A DNA stretch of 20,723 bases from a virus: the IMG/VR virus record IMGVR_UViG_3300044799_000121, positions 1-20,723 of that record. One strand, given 5' to 3'. Position numbers and translations under genes: made by a program. The number at the start of each line of letters is the position of its first letter. The stretch's first letter is position 1. This document shows positions 1 to 7,467 of the stretch, piece by piece. Below the pieces are notes generated by a model that was given only the letters and a program-made list of their open reading frames with translations, searched no databases and was not told where the DNA came from.

Positions 1-128
1 TCCCCGGCTCCATATAATAATCCCCCAGCCTCAAGATCAATATCATCAGTAACAACAGGTATAGGTACCTCATCAGAATTAATCAGAGTTTGTACTACTA
101 CACCACCTGTATTGAATAAATTTGCCAT
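1..128 (-). CDS. Partial gene, N-terminal 42 residues, probable tail or adsorption protein
   Basis: An ATG at 128-126 opens a frame that stays open to the left edge of the window, so only the first 42 residues are seen (MANLFNTGGVVVQTL..., ending ...DIDLEAGGLLYGAG). The start overlaps the stop of the upstream 571-aa gene in a TAATG junction (shared A), as at the 500-aa/190-aa junction, which supports it as a real, translationally coupled start. The visible part is rich in Val, Gly and acidic residues, has no signal peptide and no motif I recognise. Its place at the end of the host-recognition unit suggests another tail, fibre or spike component. That is inference from context only. Confidence 0.6.
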   Translation of the reverse strand, partial: MANLFNTGGVVVQTLINSDEVPIPVVTDDIDLEAGGLLYGAG

Positions 129-1843
129 TATAGTACTAAATCATCACAAAGTTTTGCTGCACTTGTTATGTGTCCTGCCTGCCCGATTATTGCAGTAGTG
201 TTTGCCTGTCCTGTACCTATTGCTGTTCCTGTTGTTCCTATTGCAACATTAATTACATTACTCCATGTTTGACTTACACTTTGATCTGATGAAGCGGCTT
301 CTAAATAATCATTCCCAGACTTCCAAAAGATCAATCCTCCTGTCGGGCCTGTATCTCTTAAAGCATAGACGGTTGTTGAGGTGAATGCACGACAAGCATG
401 AACTGCCCATGTTTGTCCTTTAGGTAGTGCATAAAATAGCCCCCCCACATCAAAAGTACAAGCATGTGTATTAATATCTGCATTTTCACTTGAACTCCAA
501 TACCAATCAGACACAAAATTACCAACCCCATGTAAGTGAAGTTCAGTATACATTGCACTCAGTTCATCTTTTGAGGGCAGGAACCAATCATCATAAGTAC
601 CTACTTCCCCCCCTTCAACTAACTGTACAATTCCTCCCTCAGTAAGTTTAATATTAGAAACTCTATCTCCAGCATCAATATCAAATGTTATATAATTTGA
701 TGCATTAAATGTAGTATCAGTTGCAGGATTTGTACCAACTCCACTAGTAGTATTAACTAAAGTCCATCCTTCATACCCAAATGAAGGAGTTAATGTTCCA
801 CCTTTCATATATAATTTAAACTCACCTAGAATAGATCTTGTTATTTTATACCTATACCAAGTACTTACCTGTAAATAACCCGCTGCAGATACCATTATAT
901 TACTTGCTACACCATTTGTTATTTTTTGTATAGCAATTTTTTCAACATTATCAAAGTATAAGGAGTAACCATTTTGTCCTGTATCATTCCAGGGTGCAGC
1001 TTTTGATCCTATAAACACTATAAATAAGTCATTTGCATCCGCCTTAAAAATATCTCCTTCCCATGTCCCATAAGACTGTTCACTATATTTAGAAATACTA
1101 CCAGAAGTTATACAAGATAAATAATTGGTATTCATCTTTATGGATTTCAACACAGGATCATCTGTAGTACTATTTATAACCTGATATGTTCCTGAAGATG
1201 TAGAAAAGCCAACATATGTACTACTTGTTGTAGCAAGAGTATAATCCTCAAAATTTTCTGTCAGATAAGGTTGTTTTGCAAATTGATTATGATATTCTTT
1301 TATTTGTGTTGGTGTAAGTTGTATTACATGAAACTTTAAATCTTCTATTTCAAATGCACCATAACTTATATTATTTAATGCTAGAGTTGCAGCAGTCATT
1401 GTAACATAATATGTTGATGTTAATGTAACTGTGTGCCAAAATCCAGCCACCATTGTTGTACCAGCAATTCCATTAATATATATGTTTTCAAAATGTATAC
1501 TGGTTAATGTACCTGCATTAATATGTATTAACATATCATTTGCAGCACCTTCAAGTATTTGTTCTGTAGTTGTAAGAGGTTTTATCCTAAACGAGACAGA
1601 CTTCATATCTCCAAGGTTTCCAAGAACAACTTTATCTGATATACCATTAAATATAAGACCTTTCAATCCTCTAATACATCCAGTAACAGTTCCTATATGA
1701 CTATTTCCAGATATATCAGTTAGGGTTTGATTAATAGGAATAAAGTTATATGCAGCAACTATACCAGTTTCCCTGGATAAATCAGTTGGTGTATTTCTTA
1801 TAAATCCTGACCTTGGTCTAAATACTCTTTTGATATCTGTCAT
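128..1843 (-). CDS. Receptor-binding-like protein: two LamG/ConA-type folds plus a DUF1566-like domain with swapped halves
   Basis: A 571-aa protein. Residues 28-195 read like a LamG/concanavalin domain (AAYNF, LTDISGNSHIGTVTG, LIFNGISDKVVLG). Residues about 196-405 form a second beta-sandwich-like region (NFEDYTL, WEGDIFKADANDLFIVF, GYSLYFDNV). The C-terminal 155 residues resemble DUF1566/Lcl-C domains, but the motifs usually found second (DDWFLPSKDEL 418-428, WYWSSSE 447-453, CRAF 484-487) come before those usually found first (LRDTGPTGGLIFW 495-507, IGTGQANTTAI 542-552, AAKLCDDL 562-569). Such domains occur in surface adhesins and phage fibres, so cell-surface or glycan binding is likely. 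I chose ATG 1843 over the in-frame GTG at 1891, because the GTG adds 16 residues that overlap another short frame. The gene sits last but one in the unit and overlaps its neighbour by one base. Confidence 0.8.
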   Translation of the reverse strand: MTDIKRVFRPRSGFIRNTPTDLSRETGIVAAYNFIPINQTLTDISGNSHIGTVTGCIRGLKGLIFNGISDKVVLGNLGDMKSVSFRIKPLTTTEQILEGAANDMLIHINAGTLTSIHFENIYINGIAGTTMVAGFWHTVTLTSTYYVTMTAATLALNNISYGAFEIEDLKFHVIQLTPTQIKEYHNQFAKQPYLTENFEDYTLATTSSTYVGFSTSSGTYQVINSTTDDPVLKSIKMNTNYLSCITSGSISKYSEQSYGTWEGDIFKADANDLFIVFIGSKAAPWNDTGQNGYSLYFDNVEKIAIQKITNGVASNIMVSAAGYLQVSTWYRYKITRSILGEFKLYMKGGTLTPSFGYEGWTLVNTTSGVGTNPATDTTFNASNYITFDIDAGDRVSNIKLTEGGIVQLVEGGEVGTYDDWFLPSKDELSAMYTELHLHGVGNFVSDWYWSSSENADINTHACTFDVGGLFYALPKGQTWAVHACRAFTSTTVYALRDTGPTGGLIFWKSGNDYLEAASSDQSVSQTWSNVINVAIGTTGTAIGTGQANTTAIIGQAGHITSAAKLCDDLVL

Positions 1844-1895
1844 TACTATTTCTATTATCAAGTTCTTCCAAAAATTTTGTTTGTTCGTCACTCAT
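1818..1895 (-). CDS. Possible 25-aa leader peptide or remnant ORF before the 571-aa gene
   Basis: ATG at 1895-1893 opens a short acidic frame (MSDEQTKFLEELDNRNSNDR..., ending in YQKSI and TAG). It overlaps the first 26 bases of the 571-aa gene in another frame. Upstream in the same frame, an ATG at 1928 overlaps the stop of the 1038-aa gene (TAATG) but reaches an in-frame TAG after seven codons (MIIIVTT). So the 84-base gap between two coupled genes holds either a tiny coupled leader that hands ribosomes on to the next gene, or the remnant of a small gene broken by a TAG. Composition and position are suggestive, but chance cannot be excluded for a frame this short. Confidence 0.25.
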   Translation of the reverse strand: MSDEQTKFLEELDNRNSNDRYQKSI

Positions 1896-1927
1896 GTCTG
1901 CGTTCTATGTAGTTACTATAATTATCA

Positions 1928-4900
1928 TTAAATAGTAGGTAACCCGTATTTATTAGCTAAATAATTATAAATGAATACTTCTTCGGCTAAATTATCTGAT
2001 ACCTTTCTTATTATTATTTCTCTATATTCAATATTACCAAAATAGGTTGTTAATTGATACCTGCATCCAAGTGTTAAACCATTGGGTTGAGCTGTTGTAC
2101 TATTAAATGTGATTTCACCTATATTATTTAATTGAATAGTTGATGTTGCTGCATTAGAATTATTTTTTACTCTTATTATTCCCCATGTGTTTATTGCTAA
2201 GCTTAATTGCGTTCCCGCAATAACATTCCATAATATATTAGGAGTACCCGGCGTTTCTTGTCTAAGTGAACAATAAGTAGAATACCCATCTAATATATAC
2301 TTATGAAGAGTCCAAGTTGGCTGTCTTAAAACTATATACATTGTATATGGTCTTAATAATGCAAAACCTCTTTGTAAATAATCTCCAACACCGTCAAACA
2401 ATACTCCATTACTACTCCAATGTGGTGTTCCACCATAACCTGTTAAATCACTATCTACATACCCATATTTAGTATTCCATCTTGTTACATGATTATTTTC
2501 ATCTTTTGTTATTGATGCTTCATCTGTAGAATCATAAAAACTTACAACATTTCCATCATCAATAGTATTACCATTCGCTTGATTATTTGTTACCGTTCCA
2601 AGGTCGGCTATAATAGCTTTTACTGCTGTGTCACTTAAATGTGATCTTATTTCATTATAACCTGCCACATTTACATATATCCTTCTTCCTGCTGTTCTTG
2701 TGTTATTAATATCATTAAGTAAAGTATCAACCATTGCCGTTGCTAAACTATATCCAATAGGAGTATTAAGTGAAATATAGGAAGCATCCACCAAATTTGC
2801 AAAATTTCCTCCTGAAGTATAATTTGTTGCTCTAAATGTTGTTAATCTAAAACTTAAAAGATTAGTTGTAATTAATCCTATATCACCCGAAAGAGTTGAT
2901 GTTCCTGTAACATATAATTGTTCTAATAAAGTCAATCCAGAAACACTCCCAGTTAATGTATTATTGCCAAGTACTCTTAGTACAGTTAATAATATATGCC
3001 CTGATATATCTCCCGATAACGTATTCGTTGCATTATCACAATATAAATATGTGAGTAGTATTAAATTAGTTATACTACCTGAAAAAGGTCTGTGACATTG
3101 AATATAATTCAATTTTGTAAGGAGAGTAATATCCCCGGTTATAGTATTACTCCCTAATAGAAACAAAGAAGTAAGTTCATAAAACTTAGAAATATCCCCC
3201 GATAATGTATTATTCCCTTGTACATTAATAATTTCAATTTTCGATAATTGAGTAATATTACCACCCAAACTTGGAGCATCAGTTCCAGATGTCCAAAGTT
3301 CAATATATCTAAGTATGTTTTTATTGATAGTTAAATTTGAAGTACCGGACGTACATTTTATATAAATAGTAGTGACTACTTCAGGCCAAACATTAAGTGT
3401 TTGTGTTTCCCCTAATGTGCCCGCAGCGTCAGTATAAAAATAGGCATTACCATCTAATGTAAATTGAAGATCCTCTCTGCTGCGAAATTTAAATGTTGCC
3501 ACACCAGTTCCATTACCAGTTGTCGCAACAGTTAATGTAAGTTGTGTTGAAGTAAATTCGACTCTTGAATATGGCAAGTAATGCATTCCTTTAAATCCCC
3601 TGGCACGATAATAATAGTTTTTACCTAACGTAAGTCCAGTATCAGAATAATCTGTTTCTCCGGGTGCTAAGACAGAAATTTCAGAATAGTCTATCCCATC
3701 ATTATCTGATCTTTCAATACTTATACTATCTGTACTATTTAATCTGTTTTTACATCTTATATCAATCTGATCATCTATTGCTGATGGTCTGGATAATCTT
3801 AAATCAATATAAAACAATAGTTCATATAATTCAGTTCTGGTAATAAAATCTAATCCTATTAACTGACCATAATCAATAATTGCTTCAATTGTTTCTACCG
3901 GGCAGTTATTAGGTGGATCACCTCCTACTTTATGGCCAAAAATTGCAATGGCTGTCTTATCTGTTTTTGCCTTATCCATTGCAGCCGTTAGGGTTTCAAA
4001 AGCAACACCCACTCCATAGGCAGATAGTTTATAAAAACTACTTTTCCTTGTCATAAACCCCTGACTTACTGTTCTTGCAGTTTTATAATAATCATCAACA
4101 ACATCAATAATCCTATCATTAAACTGATCCCCCGGATATGCAAAATGATTTGGTGACGGAAGTCCATTAGCAACAAATAAAGCATTTGCTGCTTCTAAGT
4201 CTGCTCTAATTGAAGCATCATCCCCTGTGATTCCCGCCATTGCATGACCTTGTATATCATGCCCTGCTTCATGCATTTCTACAAGTTGTGACCATTGCAT
4301 AGCTGCTGGGTGATCTATATCTCCTCCCTCATAACCAATGAAATCAGCATCAGCCCAAATAGTAACAGGTATCCCTTTCTCTGTAAATAATGGAAATCCT
4401 GCTGTATAAATATCCAAATATCCATCATCAAAAGCAAGTAATACTTTCCCATTATTAAATGTTTCACTATCTTTGAAATATTGTTGACTCCAACTGTAAG
4501 AGGTATAGTAATAATTAATAAATAATTCCTCAACATCAGTAGCATCTAAATTATAATCAAATTCTTCAACACTGTCAATACTTCCAGAAAAGAAATTTGC
4601 TCCTTCATTATCACTACCAACATATAAATATATAGATAATAATGTAATACCAGATACTACTATTTCTTTACTGGTTGATGTAAGTGTTGCAGTTAAAACT
4701 CCATCAACATAAACAGTACCACTACTTGAAATTACCGAACCAGCACTTGCCCTAACAAAACCTGTTAGTCCTCCTTCTCCACTATAGTCAAGTAAATAAA
4801 AATCTCCATCATAATCAGCAAGAGACCTTAATTTAATCCTTATTGAGTAAACTCCATTTCTTATATGAGTATATGTAATACAACTAGAAGTACCATTAAA

Positions 4901-5044
4901 AGTTCCTACTCCATTAAAACAAGAAATATCAGTTGCAGTTCCACCATTAGATGAAATTACAAAGGGACTATTAAATGTCTCTTTCCAAACTGAACCTTCT
5001 ACATTATATGGAGTAGATACACCATACTTTCCTTCCTTTGACAT
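1928..5044 (-). CDS. Multidomain tail/adsorption protein with a NodB-type (CE4) polysaccharide deacetylase domain, LRR-like repeats and lectin folds
   Basis: A 1038-aa protein. Residues 15-180 are LamG-like (GTFNGTSSCITYTH; VDGVLTATLTSTSKEIVVSG). Residues 198-412 look like a CE4/NodB deacetylase: motif 1 AFDDGY (FDDG 205-208), motif 2 region GHDIQGHAMAG (261-271), motif 3 FAYPG (301-305), motif 5 IFGHK (His371). The usual second metal-binding His of motif 2 is Gly271, so activity is uncertain. About 415-500 is FN3-like (GLTLGKNYYYRARGF). About 592-735 holds leucine-rich-like repeats with a recurring NNTLSGDIS theme, one per roughly 21-24 residues. About 825-1038 is a second LamG-like domain (GVLFDGVGDYLQ, ILDGYS, FIYNYLANKYG). 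The gene begins 11 bases after the 190-aa gene. A role in binding and deacetylating host capsule or exopolysaccharide during adsorption is inferred from the domains and position. No signal peptide or transmembrane segment is seen. Confidence 0.85.
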   Translation of the reverse strand: MSKEGKYGVSTPYNVEGSVWKETFNSPFVISSNGGTATDISCFNGVGTFNGTSSCITYTHIRNGVYSIRIKLRSLADYDGDFYLLDYSGEGGLTGFVRASAGSVISSSGTVYVDGVLTATLTSTSKEIVVSGITLLSIYLYVGSDNEGANFFSGSIDSVEEFDYNLDATDVEELFINYYYTSYSWSQQYFKDSETFNNGKVLLAFDDGYLDIYTAGFPLFTEKGIPVTIWADADFIGYEGGDIDHPAAMQWSQLVEMHEAGHDIQGHAMAGITGDDASIRADLEAANALFVANGLPSPNHFAYPGDQFNDRIIDVVDDYYKTARTVSQGFMTRKSSFYKLSAYGVGVAFETLTAAMDKAKTDKTAIAIFGHKVGGDPPNNCPVETIEAIIDYGQLIGLDFITRTELYELLFYIDLRLSRPSAIDDQIDIRCKNRLNSTDSISIERSDNDGIDYSEISVLAPGETDYSDTGLTLGKNYYYRARGFKGMHYLPYSRVEFTSTQLTLTVATTGNGTGVATFKFRSREDLQFTLDGNAYFYTDAAGTLGETQTLNVWPEVVTTIYIKCTSGTSNLTINKNILRYIELWTSGTDAPSLGGNITQLSKIEIINVQGNNTLSGDISKFYELTSLFLLGSNTITGDITLLTKLNYIQCHRPFSGSITNLILLTYLYCDNATNTLSGDISGHILLTVLRVLGNNTLTGSVSGLTLLEQLYVTGTSTLSGDIGLITTNLLSFRLTTFRATNYTSGGNFANLVDASYISLNTPIGYSLATAMVDTLLNDINNTRTAGRRIYVNVAGYNEIRSHLSDTAVKAIIADLGTVTNNQANGNTIDDGNVVSFYDSTDEASITKDENNHVTRWNTKYGYVDSDLTGYGGTPHWSSNGVLFDGVGDYLQRGFALLRPYTMYIVLRQPTWTLHKYILDGYSTYCSLRQETPGTPNILWNVIAGTQLSLAINTWGIIRVKNNSNAATSTIQLNNIGEITFNSTTAQPNGLTLGCRYQLTTYFGNIEYREIIIRKVSDNLAEEVFIYNYLANKYGLPTI

Positions 5045-5055
5045 TAGCTGTTTAA

Positions 5056-5628
5056 TTAAACTGCAGTTAACGCACCATCAGAACTTAATGCCCTATATTC
5101 AGCATATATGGTCATGGTAGCAGCAATAGGTGCATCAGTGGTAGTATAAGTAAATCTTATATATGTTGCAACGCCTGTCTTTTTAACAAGTGAAAATTTA
5201 GAAAATGAAATATCATCTGTATTTTCAATCAATGCAGCCGCAGCATTATTTCCTATCCCCCAGGTAACTGCATTATCAGCCATCTTTACAACAATAGTAC
5301 CTATTGCAGCACCACTAAGTACACCATCAGCCTTTGTTAGTTGAACAGTTGCTGTACCATCATACATATCAAAAGACCCAACTGTAAGATTAGCAAGAGT
5401 TGTTTTTGTAGTAATAACTCCATAAAGTCTTGATATTTCTACTGCACCTATCACATTAAATATATTAACACTCGCAGTTGTATTGCTAGCACTTAATGTT
5501 ATTACCTTACTTACAGGAATTACCTTTACAACAGTTAAGGCATCTACAACTGTGTCAACTGTTGTAATTAATCCATCAGTAACTACAAATTTTGTATTAG
5601 CATCTGTTTTAGTTAATTGATTTCTCAT
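5056..5628 (-). CDS. Hypothetical 190-aa beta-rich virion/tail protein
   Basis: I do not recognise the family. The 190 residues are rich in Thr, Val, Ala and Ile with alternating hydrophobic stretches, as in beta-structured virion proteins. There is no signal peptide, Cys or transmembrane segment. The C-terminal half (KFSLVKKTGVATYIRFTYTT, then ATMTIYAEYRAL) has the regular strand pattern of a beta-sandwich. The ATG at 5628-5626 overlaps the TAA stop of the 500-aa gene by one base (TAATG), so translation is probably coupled and the two products may be made in similar amounts. The next gene encodes the large deacetylase-containing protein. A small tail or fibre-associated structural role is inferred from context alone. 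Confidence 0.7.
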   Translation of the reverse strand: MRNQLTKTDANTKFVVTDGLITTVDTVVDALTVVKVIPVSKVITLSASNTTASVNIFNVIGAVEISRLYGVITTKTTLANLTVGSFDMYDGTATVQLTKADGVLSGAAIGTIVVKMADNAVTWGIGNNAAAALIENTDDISFSKFSLVKKTGVATYIRFTYTTTDAPIAATMTIYAEYRALSSDGALTAV

Positions 5629-7130
5629 TAGTATTGTCTCCTACACTTTAATATCACGGTATTAGTAGCCGCAGTAGCAGTTATTAAAAATCTTATATGA
5701 CGATAGTTAAAATTATCAAAATCTACAGCGAATAACTTAGTTTCATTAGTTGCAGCAACACTTTGTACTGTTGTATCAAGGACAGAATTATAACCATATA
5801 CCCCAACCCAATCTGTAGTTGCTGTATCTTCATCATTGGTAATTTCCCATGTTAAGGTAGTTGTCTCACCAGCACCATCAATTAACTTACCAGTAATAGA
5901 AAGATTTTTATATGCTCCAAAAGGCATTCCAGTTGCTGCCGGATAATATGTACCTGTTGCAACATTAGTTGTATCAACTATTGATTCTTCAATATATTGC
6001 TGATTAAGAGGACTTTGTTCTTGTGTCTTAATAAGATCTAAAGCAAGATCATAACCCTTTTTAGGTCCCACTAAATATACAAGTACAATATCACCTGTAA
6101 CAAAATTATCTGTATCCGCCAAGGTAACAACACCAGCGGCTACAACGACATTTGTTAGGGGAATATCTGTTACAACATTAGTAGTAACTGCTATCTTTTT
6201 AATAGAGCCAGATACAACATTAATTGCTTCTAATGTAAAAGGTAGTCCCGCAATTGTTATTGTTTTAGTACCATTATTAATGGTTGCAGTAAAGTCACCA
6301 GTAGCATTTGTATATATAATATCTCCACTGGCTCCAATAGGATATATAATTTTCCTTGGTACATTAGTTACCACAACAAATGTATCTGTTGCAGCAAAAG
6401 ATGCATTAGTAATTGACAATACATTACCTGCTATTGTCATAGGGGAATCCTCCCTATGAAAAACACTAACTACACTGAAGGTATTATTTATTTGTCTTAC
6501 AAATTCTATATCTTCTGCTACAAACGCTGTTATACCAGCAGGATAACCACTTAAAGTAATTTGTGTTGCAGCAGTATATGCAGTGGTAAAATCTCTTGTA
6601 GCAATAGTTGATGCCTTACCTACATAGTTATTACCATCTATTATACTTGCAAGATTAAGATTAGCATCTCTTGAAACATTAGTACCTATTACAAAAGTAT
6701 CAGTTGCTCCAAATGTAGCTCCAGTAACTGTTAGTACATTAGCCGCAATTGACATTGCAGTATCATCTCTACTATATGTCGCAACAACAACTCCTGCGGA
6801 ATTAATTTGACGGACAAATTCAATATCCTCATCAGTAAATCCAGTTACCCCTGCAGGATAACCACTTAATGTAATTGTCGTACCAGCTAAATAAGCTGTA
6901 GTAAAATCTCTTCCAGTAGCCGTTGATGGTTTACCTACGTAAGTATTACCACCTACAGTAGTAACATCAACTTCTATATCTGCCATATCCACCTCAGTAC
7001 CATGATGGTCTACAATCATCACCTCACCAATAACCCCAACAGCCTTTTTTCCACTTGATGTTAAGTAGCCAACATCTTTAAGTTGTGGATCAAGTTTAAT
7101 GCCGTTATGGTTCGTTAGAATATCACCCAT
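5628..7130 (-). CDS. 500-aa tail-associated protein with a tandem domain duplication
   Basis: First gene of the unit after the promoter at 7154-7184. Residues 60-155 and 165-260 are close tandem copies at an offset of 105 residues, sharing YVGK, RDFTTAY, ITLSGYPAG, EDIEFVRQIN and TDTFV. A third, more diverged copy is recognisable at about 278-355 (GDFTATINNGTKTITIAGLPF ... NFVTGDIVLVYLVG). The N-terminal 55 residues look different (GKKAVGVIGEVMIVDHHG) and may attach the protein to the virion. The last 110 residues form another beta-rich segment (LSITGKLIDGAGETTTLTWE ... NYRHIRFLI). No enzymatic motif is seen. The layout suggests an elongated fibre or tail-decorating protein of stacked beta domains. 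The family is unknown to me. Its stop overlaps the next start. Confidence 0.75.
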   Translation of the reverse strand: MGDILTNHNGIKLDPQLKDVGYLTSSGKKAVGVIGEVMIVDHHGTEVDMADIEVDVTTVGGNTYVGKPSTATGRDFTTAYLAGTTITLSGYPAGVTGFTDEDIEFVRQINSAGVVVATYSRDDTAMSIAANVLTVTGATFGATDTFVIGTNVSRDANLNLASIIDGNNYVGKASTIATRDFTTAYTAATQITLSGYPAGITAFVAEDIEFVRQINNTFSVVSVFHREDSPMTIAGNVLSITNASFAATDTFVVVTNVPRKIIYPIGASGDIIYTNATGDFTATINNGTKTITIAGLPFTLEAINVVSGSIKKIAVTTNVVTDIPLTNVVVAAGVVTLADTDNFVTGDIVLVYLVGPKKGYDLALDLIKTQEQSPLNQQYIEESIVDTTNVATGTYYPAATGMPFGAYKNLSITGKLIDGAGETTTLTWEITNDEDTATTDWVGVYGYNSVLDTTVQSVAATNETKLFAVDFDNFNYRHIRFLITATAATNTVILKCRRQY

Positions 7131-7153
7131 GTCAGTTAAAATTTATTAAGTTA

Positions 7154-7184
7154 CAAATTTAGAAATAAATATTGACAATTCAAA
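7154..7184 (-). promoter_or_regulatory. Bacteroidetes-type promoter (-33 TTTG, N19, -7 TAAATTTG)
   Basis: On the minus strand, TTTG (plus-strand CAAA at 7181-7184) lies exactly 19 bases before TAAATTTG (plus-strand CAAATTTA at 7154-7161). This matches the known Bacteroides sigma-ABfr consensus TTTG-N19-21-TAnnTTTG in every specified base. It lies 24 bases before the 500-aa gene's ATG and just after a terminator-like hairpin, so it should start a separate transcript for the host-recognition genes. The surrounding DNA is very AT-rich, which raises the chance of a random match to part of the motif. Confidence 0.65.
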
Positions 7185-7245
7185 TAATTTTTAAATATAT
7201 TATCTTATAGAAATTGTTAAATAAACACATAGTTTATATTAATTA

Positions 7246-7267
7246 AGGGTGGAGGTTAATCCACCCT
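7246..7267 (-). terminator. Strong hairpin, probable transcription terminator
   Basis: Perfect 8-bp stem AGGGTGGA/TCCACCCT with a 6-base loop, GC-rich in otherwise AT-rich DNA. On the minus strand it follows the stop of the 59-aa gene by four bases and is followed by TTAATTAATAT, a U-containing but not pure U tract. With the promoter about 60 bases further on, it marks a boundary between two transcription units. It could also act in the plus direction. Confidence 0.6.
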
Positions 7268-7271
7268 AGTA

Positions 7272-7451
7272 TTAATTAAATACGGAGATTAAAATAGCTA
7301 ATGCTCCAACAACACTACCTCCTATAATACAACTTAGGAGGTCAAAGTGAAATAAACCATACTCACTAGAATAAGTAATGCCAGCTTTATCAAGTAATTT
7401 AGTTACTGCATCATACTTTTCCTCAAGAACAAACAAAATTTTCTTTTTCAT
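7272..7451 (-). CDS. 59-aa single-span membrane protein (small gene)
   Basis: ATG at 7451-7449, TAA at 7274-7272. It starts 16 bases after the stop of the 349-aa gene and has an A-rich leader (GTTAATTTAAAATAAATG) like its neighbours. The protein begins with a basic, amphipathic region (MKKKILFVLEEKYDAVTKLL) and a short polar linker, and ends in a hydrophobic span at about residues 37-58 (LLSCIIGGSVVGALAILISV) with glycines, ending VFN. It fills the gap between the upstream gene and the terminator hairpin exactly, which supports it as real. A single-span topology with an N-terminal helix could suit a holin-like or virion membrane-interacting protein, but no family is recognised and the role is open. 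Confidence 0.65.
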   Translation of the reverse strand: MKKKILFVLEEKYDAVTKLLDKAGITYSSEYGLFHFDLLSCIIGGSVVGALAILISVFN

Positions 7452-7467
7452 TTACATTTATTTTAAA

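Noticed and set aside
358-558. Second minus-strand frame of 66 codons inside the 571-aa gene, and others at 4315-4545, 14596-14817 and 18954-19181
   Set aside because: Out-of-frame shadows of genes with clear domain content.
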